This document shows, piece by piece, positions 43,914-52,829 of a stretch of DNA of 64,000 nt. Under the pieces are notes generated by a model. That model ran no database searches. It saw only the letters and a list, made by a program, of their open reading frames with translations, and was not told the origin of the DNA. The stretch covers positions 372,001 through 436,000 of the forward strand of contig CBDDCQ010000005.1 of NCBI GenBank assembly GCA_965226285.1. The letters are read 5' to 3'. The DNA is from CBDDCQ01 sp965226285 (GTDB taxonomy: Bacteria > Bacteroidota > Bacteroidia > Flavobacteriales > Ichthyobacteriaceae). Made by a program: the position numbers and the translations under genes. Every line of letters starts with the position of its first letter. The stretch's first letter is position 1.

Positions 43914-44492
43914 ATGGAGACACAACAAGGTAAGGATTTTTGGAAAGGTATAGAGGAGTTGAGAAAACAAATGAAAGAAACCGACAGGCGAATGAAAGAA
44001 ACTGATAGGCAAATGAAAGAAACAAGTAGTTTTTTAAGAGAGCATTTGGATAGGATAAGTAGTAAACTGGAGGGTATAGGTATGAGCAATGGTATCGTAG
44101 CGGAGAGCTTTTTTATAGAAGCTACAGAAAAAGGTATTGAGGTAGGAGGTATAAAATTTAAACAAACGGCAGTTAATTTTATTGTGCAAGATGGTTTTAA
44201 TCATAAGGCAGAGATAGACTTAGTATTCAATAATAGTAAATATATCTTGTTGGTAGAGATTAAATACCGCTTAGATAAACAACAAATACACACTTTTAAT
44301 AACATCATTCATGCTATGAAAGAGTACTGCCCAGAACTTGTAAAAGATAAGGAGATATTAACCGCTTTTGCGTCTTTAGGAGTAAAAGAGAGTATCAAAA
44401 AAGAGTTTATCAAAGCAGGGCACTATATATTTACGCAAGACCAAAATGAAGTGAAAGTAGATGGTAAGCACCTTAAAGCACTTAAAAAATAG
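43914..44492 (+). CDS. coiled-coil PD-(D/E)XK nuclease-like protein, array copy 1
   Basis: The 192-residue protein starts METQQGKDFWKGIEELRKQM, has three heptads of the MKETDRQ type (20-40) forming a short coiled coil, then a PD-(D/E)XK-like core: Glu64 (AESFF), Asp102 (AEIDLVF) and Glu115-x-Lys117 (LLVEIKYRL). This resembles DUF3782-type proteins. ATG 43914 is used because an upstream TTG (43872) lies in the -7 box at 43867-43874. It is cytoplasmic. The role is unknown; the intact nuclease residues suggest activity on DNA or RNA, perhaps in defence or repair. It differs from copy 2 at only a few residues (for example METQQ/MDTQQ, SSF/NSF, VGG/VEG). Confidence 0.75.
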   Translation: METQQGKDFWKGIEELRKQMKETDRRMKETDRQMKETSSFLREHLDRISSKLEGIGMSNGIVAESFFIEATEKGIEVGGIKFKQTAVNFIVQDGFNHKAEIDLVFNNSKYILLVEIKYRLDKQQIHTFNNIIHAMKEYCPELVKDKEILTAFASLGVKESIKKEFIKAGHYIFTQDQNEVKVDGKHLKALKK

Positions 44493-44683
44493 TACCTGAG
44501 AAGATAGCTTAATCATTTTGTTTTTTCCCTATCATCTAATCTACAACAGTAGAACTTTTTTGTCTCTTGAATTGTTATTTATAAATAATTAAGAAAAATT
44601 TGAGGGCATTCACATCATAGCATAAGCCAAATTCCTTAAATTTGCCGAATGAAGAGAACTTTGTAACAAAAAATAAAATAACA

Positions 44684-45262
44684 ATGGACACACAACAAGG
44701 TAAGGATTTTTGGAAAGGTATAGAGGAGTTGAGAAAACAAATGAAGGAAACCGACAGGCGAATGAAAGAAACCGATAGGCAAATGAAAGAAACAAATAGT
44801 TTTTTAAGAGAGCATTTGGATAGGATAAGTAGTAAACTGGAGGGTATAGGTATGAGCAATGGTATCGTAGCGGAGAGCTTTTTTATAGAAGCTACAGAAA
44901 AAGGTATTGAGGTAGAAGGTATAAAATTTAAACAAACGGCAGTTAATTTTATTGTGCAAGATGGTTTTAATCATAAGGCAGAGATAGACTTAGTATTCAA
45001 TAATAGTAAATATATCTTGTTGGTAGAGATTAAATACCGCTTAGATAAACAACAAATACACACTTTTAATAACATCATTCATGCTATGAAAGAGTACTGC
45101 CCAGAACTTGTAAAAGATAAGGAGATATTAACCGCTTTTGCATCTTTAGGAGTAAAAGAGAGTATCAAAAAAGAGTTTATCAAAGCAGGGCACTATATAT
45201 TTACGCAAGACCAAAATGAAGTGAAAGTAGATGGTAAGCACCTTAAAGCACTTAAAAAATAG
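44684..45262 (+). CDS. coiled-coil PD-(D/E)XK nuclease-like protein, array copy 2
   Basis: This second tandem copy has 192 residues with three MKETDRx heptads and the same Asp and Glu-x-Lys core. It is nearly identical to copies 1 and 3, including in the 3' spacer, so the duplications are recent or kept alike by conversion. The -7 box is at 44637-44644, the start ATG 44684. With identical products side by side, a dosage effect or assembly of mixed coiled-coil oligomers is possible; this is inference. Confidence 0.75.
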   Translation: MDTQQGKDFWKGIEELRKQMKETDRRMKETDRQMKETNSFLREHLDRISSKLEGIGMSNGIVAESFFIEATEKGIEVEGIKFKQTAVNFIVQDGFNHKAEIDLVFNNSKYILLVEIKYRLDKQQIHTFNNIIHAMKEYCPELVKDKEILTAFASLGVKESIKKEFIKAGHYIFTQDQNEVKVDGKHLKALKK

Positions 45263-45453
45263 TACCTGAGAAGATAGCTTAATCATTTTGTTTTTTCCCT
45301 ATCATCTAATCTACAACAGTAGAACTTTTTTGTCTCTTGAATTGTTATTTATAAATAATTAAGAAAAATTTGAAGGCATTCACATCATAGCATAAGCCAA
45401 ATTCCTTAAATTTGCCGAATGAAGAGAATTTTGTAACAAAAAATAAAATAACA

Positions 45454-46011
45454 ATGGACACACAACAAGGTAAGGATTTTTGGAAAGGTATAGAGGAGTT
45501 GAGAAAACAAATGAAAGAAACCGATAGGCAAATGAAAGAAACAAATAGTTTTTTAAGAGAGCATTTGGATAGGATAAGTAGTAAACTGGAGGGCATAGGT
45601 ATGAGCAATGGTATCGTAGCGGAGAGTTTTTTCATAGAAGCTACAGAAAAAGGTATTGAGGTAGAAGGTATAAAATTTAAACAAACGGCAGTTAATTTTA
45701 TTGTGCAAGATGGTTTTAATCATAAGGCAGAGATAGATTTAGTATTCAATAATAGTAAATATATCTTGTTGGTAGAGATTAAATACCGCTTAGATAAACA
45801 ACAAATCCACACTTTTAATAACATCATTCATGCTATGAAAGAGTACTGCCCAGAACTTGTAAAAGATAAGGAGATATTAACCGCTTTTGCGTCTTTAGGA
45901 GTAAAGGAGAGTATCAAAAAAGAGTTTATCAAAGCAGGGCACTATATATTTACGCAAGACCAAAATGAAGTGAAAGTAAATGGTAAGCACCTTAAAGCAC
46001 TTAAAAAATAG
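45454..46011 (+). CDS. coiled-coil PD-(D/E)XK nuclease-like protein, array copy 3 (one heptad shorter)
   Basis: The third copy has 185 residues. It lacks exactly one heptad of the coiled coil (two MKET repeats instead of three), an in-frame 21-bp loss, and has Asn for Asp in KVNGKHLKALKK. The nuclease core is unchanged. The -7 box is at 45407-45414. A change of heptad number would alter coiled-coil length without breaking the protein, so this copy may differ in oligomer pairing. Confidence 0.75.
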   Translation: MDTQQGKDFWKGIEELRKQMKETDRQMKETNSFLREHLDRISSKLEGIGMSNGIVAESFFIEATEKGIEVEGIKFKQTAVNFIVQDGFNHKAEIDLVFNNSKYILLVEIKYRLDKQQIHTFNNIIHAMKEYCPELVKDKEILTAFASLGVKESIKKEFIKAGHYIFTQDQNEVKVNGKHLKALKK

Positions 46012-46202
46012 TACCTGAGAAGATAGCTTAATCATTTTGTTTTTTCCCTATCATCTAATCTACAACAGTAGAACTTTTTTGTCTCTTGAATTGTTATTTA
46101 TAAATAATTAAGAAAAATTTGAGGGCATTCACATCATAGCATAAGCCAAATTCCTTAAATTTGCCGAATGAAGAGAATTTTGTAACAAAAAATAAAATAA
46201 CA

Positions 46203-46216
46203 ATGGACACACAACA
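46203..46216 (+). pseudogene. 3'-truncated fourth array copy
   Basis: Promoter, leader and the first codons (ATGGACACACAACA) of a fourth copy are present, then the match stops at 46216 and unrelated sequence begins. The break could be the original right end of the array or a deletion. Confidence 0.8.
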
Positions 46217-46240
46217 TTTATGGTTATAATTTTTGTATGA

Positions 46241-46417
46241 AGACAAATAATAATTATCAAAAGAGGTGTAATTGCTTATCGAAATAGTTTACAAAATACT
46301 TATGAAATGCCAACACAACAACCTGTTCAAATTCAAAAAAATAAAGAAGTTGGAGCTCCAGCTGCTCAAACCAGAACTAAAATAGCATTTAAAAGGAATT
46401 ATGATGAAAGTTATTAA
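46241..46417 (+). pseudogene. C-terminal gene fragment, unrecognised
   Basis: A frame of 58 codons, open after a TGA at 46238, ends with MPTQQPVQIQKNKEVGAPAA followed by QTRTKIAFKRNYDESY and TAA. There is no good start except the internal ATG at 46307. Composition looks like a genuine protein tail, and its place beside the phage collar remnant suggests a phage or plasmid origin. The family is unknown. The stretch 46418-46625 holds only the hairpin at 46421. Confidence 0.35.
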
Positions 46418-46420
46418 AGT

Positions 46421-46455
46421 GAACTACCCATTAGCTAAATACTAATGAGTAGTTC
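46421..46455. repeat. 14-bp stem hairpin
   Basis: GAACTACCCATTAG (46421-46434) pairs with CTAATGAGTAGTTC (46442-46455), one mismatch, loop of 7. No T-run follows closely on either strand; it may end the minus-strand transcript of the lipoprotein at 46626 or be a mobile-element remnant. Confidence 0.5.
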
Positions 46456-46625
46456 ATTAAATTCTATCATTAAACAAATTTCCTATACCCTTCCCTATTG
46501 AAACTTTATCAAGTTTTATAATAGAAAACTCGACTCCGTTCATCTGCCTCTCCAGTTACCAAGTAAAACCAAGATATATACTTGTATTCAAGGGAAACTT
46601 TATGTCAAACTCATGTTAAAATAAG

Positions 46626-48545
46626 TTATTTATTTTTGATACAACGAACTACCGCTCCTGCATCTTTTGTGGTACCCTGAGCTGACAGCTGACTTGGAGA
46701 TAAATAGAACTTAGTTGCCTCGTGCCTTACTGATGATGTAGAAGATGTACTAGACCAATAATTCCCTCTACCATTCATAAGAAGCGCATCATAATTTCTT
46801 CTAAGACCTGACATAGTAAGTTTAAGCGCATCAAAAGCAATATCTTGAATTTCCTTGCTACCACTCGGATAATATTTATCTCCTGATTTAGTAATTCCAG
46901 ACCAAGTAGCCAACTCTTTTTGCCATTCATCTGAAGTAGGCAATCTAAAACCTGTTGGACAAGGATTATTGATACCTCCACCTAGTGTATGACCGCCACT
47001 ACCACTCCATAAATTAGTTTCACTACCAGTGTACCAATGTTCCCATCCAAGTGGAGAAGTAGATTTAATGAATCTATCATGTCCTGGACTAGTAGTAGAT
47101 GACTTTACCGTAGTAACCTTTGAATTTCTTTTTTCATGTCCATCTGTTCCTCTACCAAACTGATAAATATCTCCAAAGGCTTCTGTATCATCTGGATCTG
47201 TTGCTATTCTTCTAGCACCTAAATTCCGATCTAGCCACACTCTTCCCGTTTTTGAAGTAATTGTACCGTATGTATAGCCATTCTTTGTAATTGCACTTAA
47301 ATCTTGAATACAACGAACTGAAAATCCTAAAGTACGACTACTAGTAAAATTTGGAGGTGCTGCCATATCACTTAAATTTAAATGAAAAGAAGCACCTCCT
47401 GTGTCAGGTTGATTTGTCCAGTAAAACCCTTGATGTCTTCCTGGATTATTATTCTCTATTGTATTACGAATCCGATATCCAGACTCAATTAATTTGAGTT
47501 TAGATTGAAAAGCTCTTTCATAAAAACTTGTAATACTCTTATCCCATGTATCTACTTCTTCTTCCCATTCCTTTATTGTAGGTACTCTAAAACCGTTAGG
47601 ACAAGGATTATTTACACCTCCATTAGGGGTATGTCCACCACTTCCACTCCACAAATTGGTAACAGTACCTGTGTACCATTTACCACCGGCACCATTTATA
47701 AATTTATCGTGACCCGGTTTTACCGTAGCAGACTGAGTATTAATGACAGCAGAGGTACTTTTTTCATGTCCATCCTTAGCTCTACCCCATTGATAATAGT
47801 CTCCATAAGCATTTCTATCATCTGTAGCTATAGCTACACGGCTTGCCCCAAGATTTCTATCCATCCATATCCTACCTGTTCTAGATACTACTGTAAAAAA
47901 TGTAGGGGTAACACTAGCACTTACACACTCAAACTGTGCCAATCTTATCGTTGCCTCTCCATATTTAGAGTGTTCTAATACGATGGTAACCGTAAAACTG
48001 CCTACTTTTTTTAAATTTATCTCAAAATTAGGCTTGCTACCCAACACACTTGCCAAATCATTATCAGATATGTTCGTAATGTTTTTTAAAGTATAACCTA
48101 CCTTATGTCCTACTACAGAGCCTAAAATTTCAGCAGTGGTAATTATAGGTGTTTTTATATTTTTAGTGAGCTTATTAAAGGTAAATGACGGACTATAATT
48201 CCATTCAAACTTTGCACCGTTTATAATAATATCTTTAAATGAGGAATGTTCGAATACAAGGGTAGCTGTAAATTTTCCTACTTTTTGTAATACTATTTCC
48301 TTACCTTGAATTTTGGCTAAATTGGTTTCTGATATATTTCTAATTTCTTTAAGCGTATAACCATCTTTATCTCCTGTTACATTTTTTAATATATCATCAG
48401 AAGTTATTTTATTATTTGTAGAATTTCTAACTAATTTGGGAAATGAAAGTTCAGGGTCTTTATCTATTCTCGTTACCTCTGCGCAAGAATATATGAATAA
48501 CAAAGATAAGATACAAAAAAATACATTAACTATTATTTTTTTCAT
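46626..48545 (-). CDS. FISUMP-domain surface lipoprotein, paralogue 1 (type A)
   Basis: The 639-residue lipoprotein has its lipobox at Cys21 (FIYSCAEVTR). Two copies of a roughly 90-residue beta-rich module follow at about 32-118 (VTGDKDGYTLKEIRNIS, FTATLVFEHSS) and 120-208 (VVGHKVGYTLKNITN). Then come two FISUMP-like domains (about 215-420 and 425-639; RTGRIWMDRNLGAS, DYYQWGRAKDGHE, NPCPNGFRVPTIKEWEEE, SVRCIQD). The first FISUMP domain is nearly the same as in paralogue 4, the second differs. Such domains are poorly characterised, with a lectin- or adhesin-like surface role plausible. The promoter is at 48586-48614. Confidence 0.85.
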   Translation of the reverse strand: MKKIIVNVFFCILSLLFIYSCAEVTRIDKDPELSFPKLVRNSTNNKITSDDILKNVTGDKDGYTLKEIRNISETNLAKIQGKEIVLQKVGKFTATLVFEHSSFKDIIINGAKFEWNYSPSFTFNKLTKNIKTPIITTAEILGSVVGHKVGYTLKNITNISDNDLASVLGSKPNFEINLKKVGSFTVTIVLEHSKYGEATIRLAQFECVSASVTPTFFTVVSRTGRIWMDRNLGASRVAIATDDRNAYGDYYQWGRAKDGHEKSTSAVINTQSATVKPGHDKFINGAGGKWYTGTVTNLWSGSGGHTPNGGVNNPCPNGFRVPTIKEWEEEVDTWDKSITSFYERAFQSKLKLIESGYRIRNTIENNNPGRHQGFYWTNQPDTGGASFHLNLSDMAAPPNFTSSRTLGFSVRCIQDLSAITKNGYTYGTITSKTGRVWLDRNLGARRIATDPDDTEAFGDIYQFGRGTDGHEKRNSKVTTVKSSTTSPGHDRFIKSTSPLGWEHWYTGSETNLWSGSGGHTLGGGINNPCPTGFRLPTSDEWQKELATWSGITKSGDKYYPSGSKEIQDIAFDALKLTMSGLRRNYDALLMNGRGNYWSSTSSTSSVRHEATKFYLSPSQLSAQGTTKDAGAVVRCIKNK

Positions 48546-48585
48546 AAGTTGTATAAATTTTAGTTTTAGTTTTTAAAATGTTTTG

Positions 48586-48614
48586 CAAATATATTTAAAT
48601 ATTATTTTAATCAA
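48586..48614 (-). promoter_or_regulatory. promoter of FISUMP paralogue 1
   Basis: On the minus strand TTG (48612-48614), 18 nt, TATATTTG (48586-48593), about 40 nt before the start. It is part of a block of about 130 bp repeated before paralogues 2 and 4. Confidence 0.65.
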
Positions 48615-48677
48615 TTATTTTTATACCTGAATCGTATAATACACTGAACCATCCGAATCGTAAACGAACATAAATTA

Positions 48678-50654
48678 CTAATAATCCCTGATACAGCGAA
48701 CACTTGCACCGTGTATATGATTGGTTGAAGTATCCCTAATATCAGTACTATCAAAGTAAAAACCATAACTAGCATTAACCATTGAGGAATGAGGTGTACC
48801 AGAATAATAGTGTCCTGCATGGTTTTTAGTATATATTATTGCCGAAGCATGCTGTCTATACCCTGGAACTGTGAATTTAAGTACACTATTAAAAGCTACC
48901 ATTTTTCCACTTCTCCAGACAGTAGATAACCAATTATCTCCAAGCCTTACTCCTTTTGGTATTACTCCTGGCCAAGTAGTTATTTCTTGTTCCCATTCAT
49001 CCATGGTAGGTACTCTAAAGTCTTTAGGACAAGGGTTATTTGCTCCGCCATTTGGTGTGTGTCCTCCACTTCCACTCCATAGTCCATCCACAATAGTAGT
49101 GCTATGCCAGTTTCCATGTTGCTTTATAAACTTACCGTGTTTAGGAGTAGTATTGATAGATTTAACATCAGTAGTAGGAGAATCATACATCTGATGCCCA
49201 TCATGTGCTCTTCCCCATTGATAGTAATCACCATAAGCCTCACCATCATCAGGAGCAGTAGCCACTGCATTAGCTCCCAAATTTCTATCGAGCCATACTC
49301 TACCCGTCTTTGTAGTTACTGTTTTATAAGAGAACCCATGATGCGTAATGATATTGGGAGCATCTTTAATACAACGAATACTTATACCATCTTCAGGATC
49401 ATCATTAATTTGACTTGGCATAATATTATTATAGAAATTTACTCTATAACTATGCCCTATAGGCAATGAAGAAAGACCTTTAGACATACCATAATAATAA
49501 CCTCTAGCTCCTCTATTCCAAAAGTTACCGTGATTACCTGAACGATAACCTGCTGCTGGCAACTTGAGTACACTATTAAATGCTTCTTGCTTTGCATTTG
49601 CAGTACCCAAAGACCACATTTTATTTCTTCTACCTCTTTTTACTTTACTCCAAGAACGAATCTCTTCTTCCCATTCGTGTACCGTAGGTACTCTAAAACC
49701 CGTTGGGCAAGGATTATGTATTCCACCATCTCTGGTATGACCACCACTACCTTGCCACAGATTGGGAATGACAGAGCCAGAATACCAATTAGATATCTTC
49801 CAAAGATTTTGTATAATAAATTTACCATGCGAAGGGGCTGCTGTAGATGAAACTCCCTGGAGAGTTGGCGAATTCGATTTTTGATGTCCATCCTTAGCTC
49901 TACCAAATTGATAATAATCTCCATAAGACTCTTGGTCATCTGGAGCGATGGCTACACGGTTTGCACCAAGATTCCTATCCATCCATATTCTACCTGTTTT
50001 TGACGTTACTGTAGGAATAACTACGGTATTTACACACTCAAACTGTGCCAATCTTATCGTTGCCTCTCCATATTTAGAGTGTTCTAATACGATGGTAACC
50101 GTAAAACTGCCTACTTTTTTTAAATTTATCTCAAAATTAGGCTTGCTACCCAACACACTTGCCAAATCATTATCAGATATGTTCGTAATGTTTTTTAAAG
50201 TATAACCTACCTTATATCCTATTACAGAGCTTAAAATTTCAGCAGTGGTAATTATAGGTGTTTTTATATTTTTAGTGAGCTTATTAAAGGTAAATGACGG
50301 ACTATAATTCCATTCAAACTTTGCACCGTTTATAGTAATATCTTTAAATGAAGAATGTTCGAATACAAGGGTAGCTGTAAAGCTTCCTAATTCTTGTAAT
50401 ACTATTTCTTTACCTTGAACTTTGGCTAAATTGGTTTCTGATATATTTCTAATTTCTTTAAGCGTATAACCATCTTTATCTCCTGTTACATTTTTTAATA
50501 TATCATCGGAAGTTATTTTATTATTTGTAGAATTTCTAACTAATTTGGGAAATGAAAGTTCAGGGTCTATATCTGTTCTCGTTACCTCTGCGCAAGAATA
50601 TATGAATAACAAAGATAAGATACAAAAAAATACATTAACTATTATTTTTTTCAT
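48678..50654 (-). CDS. FISUMP-domain surface lipoprotein, paralogue 2 (type B)
   Basis: The 658-residue lipoprotein starts at ATG 50654 (MKKIIVNVFFCILSLLF); an open extension to 50696 runs into the promoter and is rejected. The signal peptide and the two N-terminal modules are almost the same as in paralogue 1. The FISUMP domains are of a second type, shared with paralogue 3: DYYQFGRAKDGHQKSNSP, WYSGSVIPNLWQGSGGHTRD, then DAPNIITHHGFSYKTVTTKT and LWSGSGGHTPNGGANNPCPK. Conserved N-terminus with exchanged C-terminal domains suggests recombination between paralogues. Surface exposure of the variable part is likely but inferred. Confidence 0.85.
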   Translation of the reverse strand: MKKIIVNVFFCILSLLFIYSCAEVTRTDIDPELSFPKLVRNSTNNKITSDDILKNVTGDKDGYTLKEIRNISETNLAKVQGKEIVLQELGSFTATLVFEHSSFKDITINGAKFEWNYSPSFTFNKLTKNIKTPIITTAEILSSVIGYKVGYTLKNITNISDNDLASVLGSKPNFEINLKKVGSFTVTIVLEHSKYGEATIRLAQFECVNTVVIPTVTSKTGRIWMDRNLGANRVAIAPDDQESYGDYYQFGRAKDGHQKSNSPTLQGVSSTAAPSHGKFIIQNLWKISNWYSGSVIPNLWQGSGGHTRDGGIHNPCPTGFRVPTVHEWEEEIRSWSKVKRGRRNKMWSLGTANAKQEAFNSVLKLPAAGYRSGNHGNFWNRGARGYYYGMSKGLSSLPIGHSYRVNFYNNIMPSQINDDPEDGISIRCIKDAPNIITHHGFSYKTVTTKTGRVWLDRNLGANAVATAPDDGEAYGDYYQWGRAHDGHQMYDSPTTDVKSINTTPKHGKFIKQHGNWHSTTIVDGLWSGSGGHTPNGGANNPCPKDFRVPTMDEWEQEITTWPGVIPKGVRLGDNWLSTVWRSGKMVAFNSVLKFTVPGYRQHASAIIYTKNHAGHYYSGTPHSSMVNASYGFYFDSTDIRDTSTNHIHGASVRCIRDY

Positions 50655-50695
50655 AAGTTGTATAAATTTTAGTTTTAGTTTGTTAAAATGTTTCA

Positions 50696-50725
50696 CAAAT
50701 ATATTTAAAATTATATTTTAATCAA
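50696..50725 (-). promoter_or_regulatory. promoter of FISUMP paralogue 2
   Basis: TTG (50723-50725), 19 nt, TATATTTG (50696-50703) on the minus strand: an ideal pair, about 41 nt before ATG 50654. Confidence 0.7.
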
Positions 50726-50792
50726 TTATTTTTATACCTGAATTGTATAATAAATACACTGAACCATCTGAATCGTAAACGAACGTAAATTA

Positions 50793-52772
50793 CTAATAAC
50801 CCCTGATACAGCGAACACTCCCACCGTGTACACGATAGATTGAAGTATCCCTAATATCAGTATCATCAAAGTAAAAACCATAACTATTATTAATCATTGA
50901 GGAATGAGGTGTACTAGAATAATAGTGTCCCGTATGGTTTTTAGTAAATATTCTTGCTAAACTACCCTGTCTATACCCCGGAAATGTGAGTTTAAGTACG
51001 CTATTAAAAGCTAACATTTTTCCACTTCCAGTAGATAGCCAATTATCTCCAAGCCTTCCTCCTTTTGGTACTACTCCTGACCAAGTAGTTATTTCTTGTT
51101 CCCATTCATCCATGGTAGGTACTCTAAAGTCCTTAGGACAAGGGTTATTTGCTCCGCCATTTGGTGTGTGTCCTCCACTTCCACTCCATAGTCCATCCAC
51201 AATAGTAGTACTATGCCAGTTTTGATATTGCCTTATAAACTTACCGTGTTTAGGAGTAGTATTGCTAGATTTAACAGTGGTAATAGGAGAATCATACATC
51301 TGATGCCCATCAGGTGCTCTTCCCCATTGATAGTAATCACCATAAGCCTGACTATCATCAGGAGCAGTAGCCACTGCATTAGCTCCCAAATTTCTATCGA
51401 GCCATACTCTACCCGTCTTTGTAGTTACTGTTTTATAAGAGAACCCATGATGCGTAATGATATTGGGAGCATCTTTAATACAACGAATACTTAAACCTTT
51501 ATCAATATCATTACCATCACTATAAGTTCGACTTGGCATAATATTATCATAGAAATATAGTATATAACTATGCCCTATAGGTAATAAAGAAAGACCTTTG
51601 GACATACCATAATAATAACCTCTATCTCCCCTATCCCCGAGATGACCGTGAGTACCTCCACGATAACCTGCTGCTGGCAACTTGAGTACACTACTAAATG
51701 CTTCTTGCTTTGCATTTGCAATACCCAAAGACCATATTTTATTTCTTCTACCTCTTTTTACTTTACTCCAAGAACGAATCTCTTCTTCCCATTCGTGTAC
51801 CGTAGGTACTCTAAAACCCGTTGGGCAAGGATTATTTACCCCTCCATCTCTGGTATGACCACTACCACCTTGCCACAGATCTGGAACTATAGGACCAATA
51901 TACCAACTGTATAACTTCAGAGGAATTTGTGCAATAAATGCACCATGCGGAGGTGTTGTTGTAGCTGAATCTCCATATATAACTGGCGAATTCGACTTTT
52001 GATGTCCATCCTTAGGTCTACCAAATTGATAATAATCTCCATAAGACTCTTGGTCATCTGGAGCGGTGGCTACACGATTTGCCCCAAGATTCCTATCCAT
52101 CCATATTCTACCTGTTTTTGACGTTACTGTAGGAATAACTACGGTATTTACACACTCAAACTGTGCCAATCTTATCGTTGCCTCTCCATATTTAGAGTGT
52201 TCTAATACGATGGTAACCGTAAAACTGCCTACTTTTTTTAAATTTATCTCAAAATTAGGCTTGCTACCCAGCACACTTGCCAAATCATTATCAGATATGT
52301 TCATAATGTTTTTTAAAGTATAACCTACCTTATGTCCTATTACAGAGCCTAAAATTTCAGCAGTGGTAATTATAGGTGTTTTTATATTTTTAGTGAGCTT
52401 ATTAAAGGTAAATGACGAAGCATAATTCCATTCAAACTTTGCACCGTTTATAGTAATATCTTTTAATGAGGAATGTTCGAATACAAGGGTAGCTGTAAAG
52501 TTTCCTACTTTTTGTAATACTATTTCCTTACCTTGAATTTTGGCTAAATTGGTTTCTGATATATTTCTAATTTCTTTAAGCGTATAACCATCTTTATCTC
52601 CTGTTACATTTTTTAATATATCATCGGAAGTTATTTTATTATTTGTAGAATTTCTAACTAATTTGGGAAATGAAAGTTCAGGGTCTGTATCTATTCTCGT
52701 TACCTCTGCACAAGAATATATTAATAGGGCACAAATAATAGTAAATACTTTACCCTTTATATAATCATTCAT
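50793..52772 (-). CDS. FISUMP-domain surface lipoprotein, paralogue 3 (type B, different signal peptide)
   Basis: The 659-residue lipoprotein has the two modules and type B FISUMP domains of paralogue 2. Its signal peptide is unrelated (MNDYIKGKVFTIICALL) although the match to the other genes resumes precisely at the lipobox (IYSCAEVTR). The 5' end has therefore been exchanged. It lies 57 bp after the stop of paralogue 4 and has no TAnnTTTG box, so it is probably cotranscribed with that gene. Compared with paralogue 2, loops in the first FISUMP domain vary (for example WYIGPIVPDLWQGGSGH), the usual site of change. Confidence 0.85.
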   Translation of the reverse strand: MNDYIKGKVFTIICALLIYSCAEVTRIDTDPELSFPKLVRNSTNNKITSDDILKNVTGDKDGYTLKEIRNISETNLAKIQGKEIVLQKVGNFTATLVFEHSSLKDITINGAKFEWNYASSFTFNKLTKNIKTPIITTAEILGSVIGHKVGYTLKNIMNISDNDLASVLGSKPNFEINLKKVGSFTVTIVLEHSKYGEATIRLAQFECVNTVVIPTVTSKTGRIWMDRNLGANRVATAPDDQESYGDYYQFGRPKDGHQKSNSPVIYGDSATTTPPHGAFIAQIPLKLYSWYIGPIVPDLWQGGSGHTRDGGVNNPCPTGFRVPTVHEWEEEIRSWSKVKRGRRNKIWSLGIANAKQEAFSSVLKLPAAGYRGGTHGHLGDRGDRGYYYGMSKGLSLLPIGHSYILYFYDNIMPSRTYSDGNDIDKGLSIRCIKDAPNIITHHGFSYKTVTTKTGRVWLDRNLGANAVATAPDDSQAYGDYYQWGRAPDGHQMYDSPITTVKSSNTTPKHGKFIRQYQNWHSTTIVDGLWSGSGGHTPNGGANNPCPKDFRVPTMDEWEQEITTWSGVVPKGGRLGDNWLSTGSGKMLAFNSVLKLTFPGYRQGSLARIFTKNHTGHYYSSTPHSSMINNSYGFYFDDTDIRDTSIYRVHGGSVRCIRGY

Positions 52773-52829
52773 AATCCTTAAAATTTTAATTCATTAATTG
52801 ACACATTTAAAATAGGAATTGTAAAAAAC

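Larger units (their letters stand above)
43867..46216 (+). repeat. tandem array, 770-bp unit, three full copies plus partial ends
   Basis: Equivalent starts are at 43872, 44642, 45412 and 46161, spaced 770, 770 and 749 bp; the third unit lacks 21 bp (one heptad). Each unit has its own -7 box TAAATTTG (43867, 44637, 45407, 46156), one gene and about 120 bp of identical 3' spacer. The fourth unit stops 14 bases into the gene (46216). Confidence 0.93.

Noticed and set aside
50655..50696. Longer start of FISUMP paralogue 2 (MKHFNKLKLKF...)
   Set aside because: Runs into the promoter box at 50696-50703; paralogues 1 and 4 start at the equivalent of 50654.
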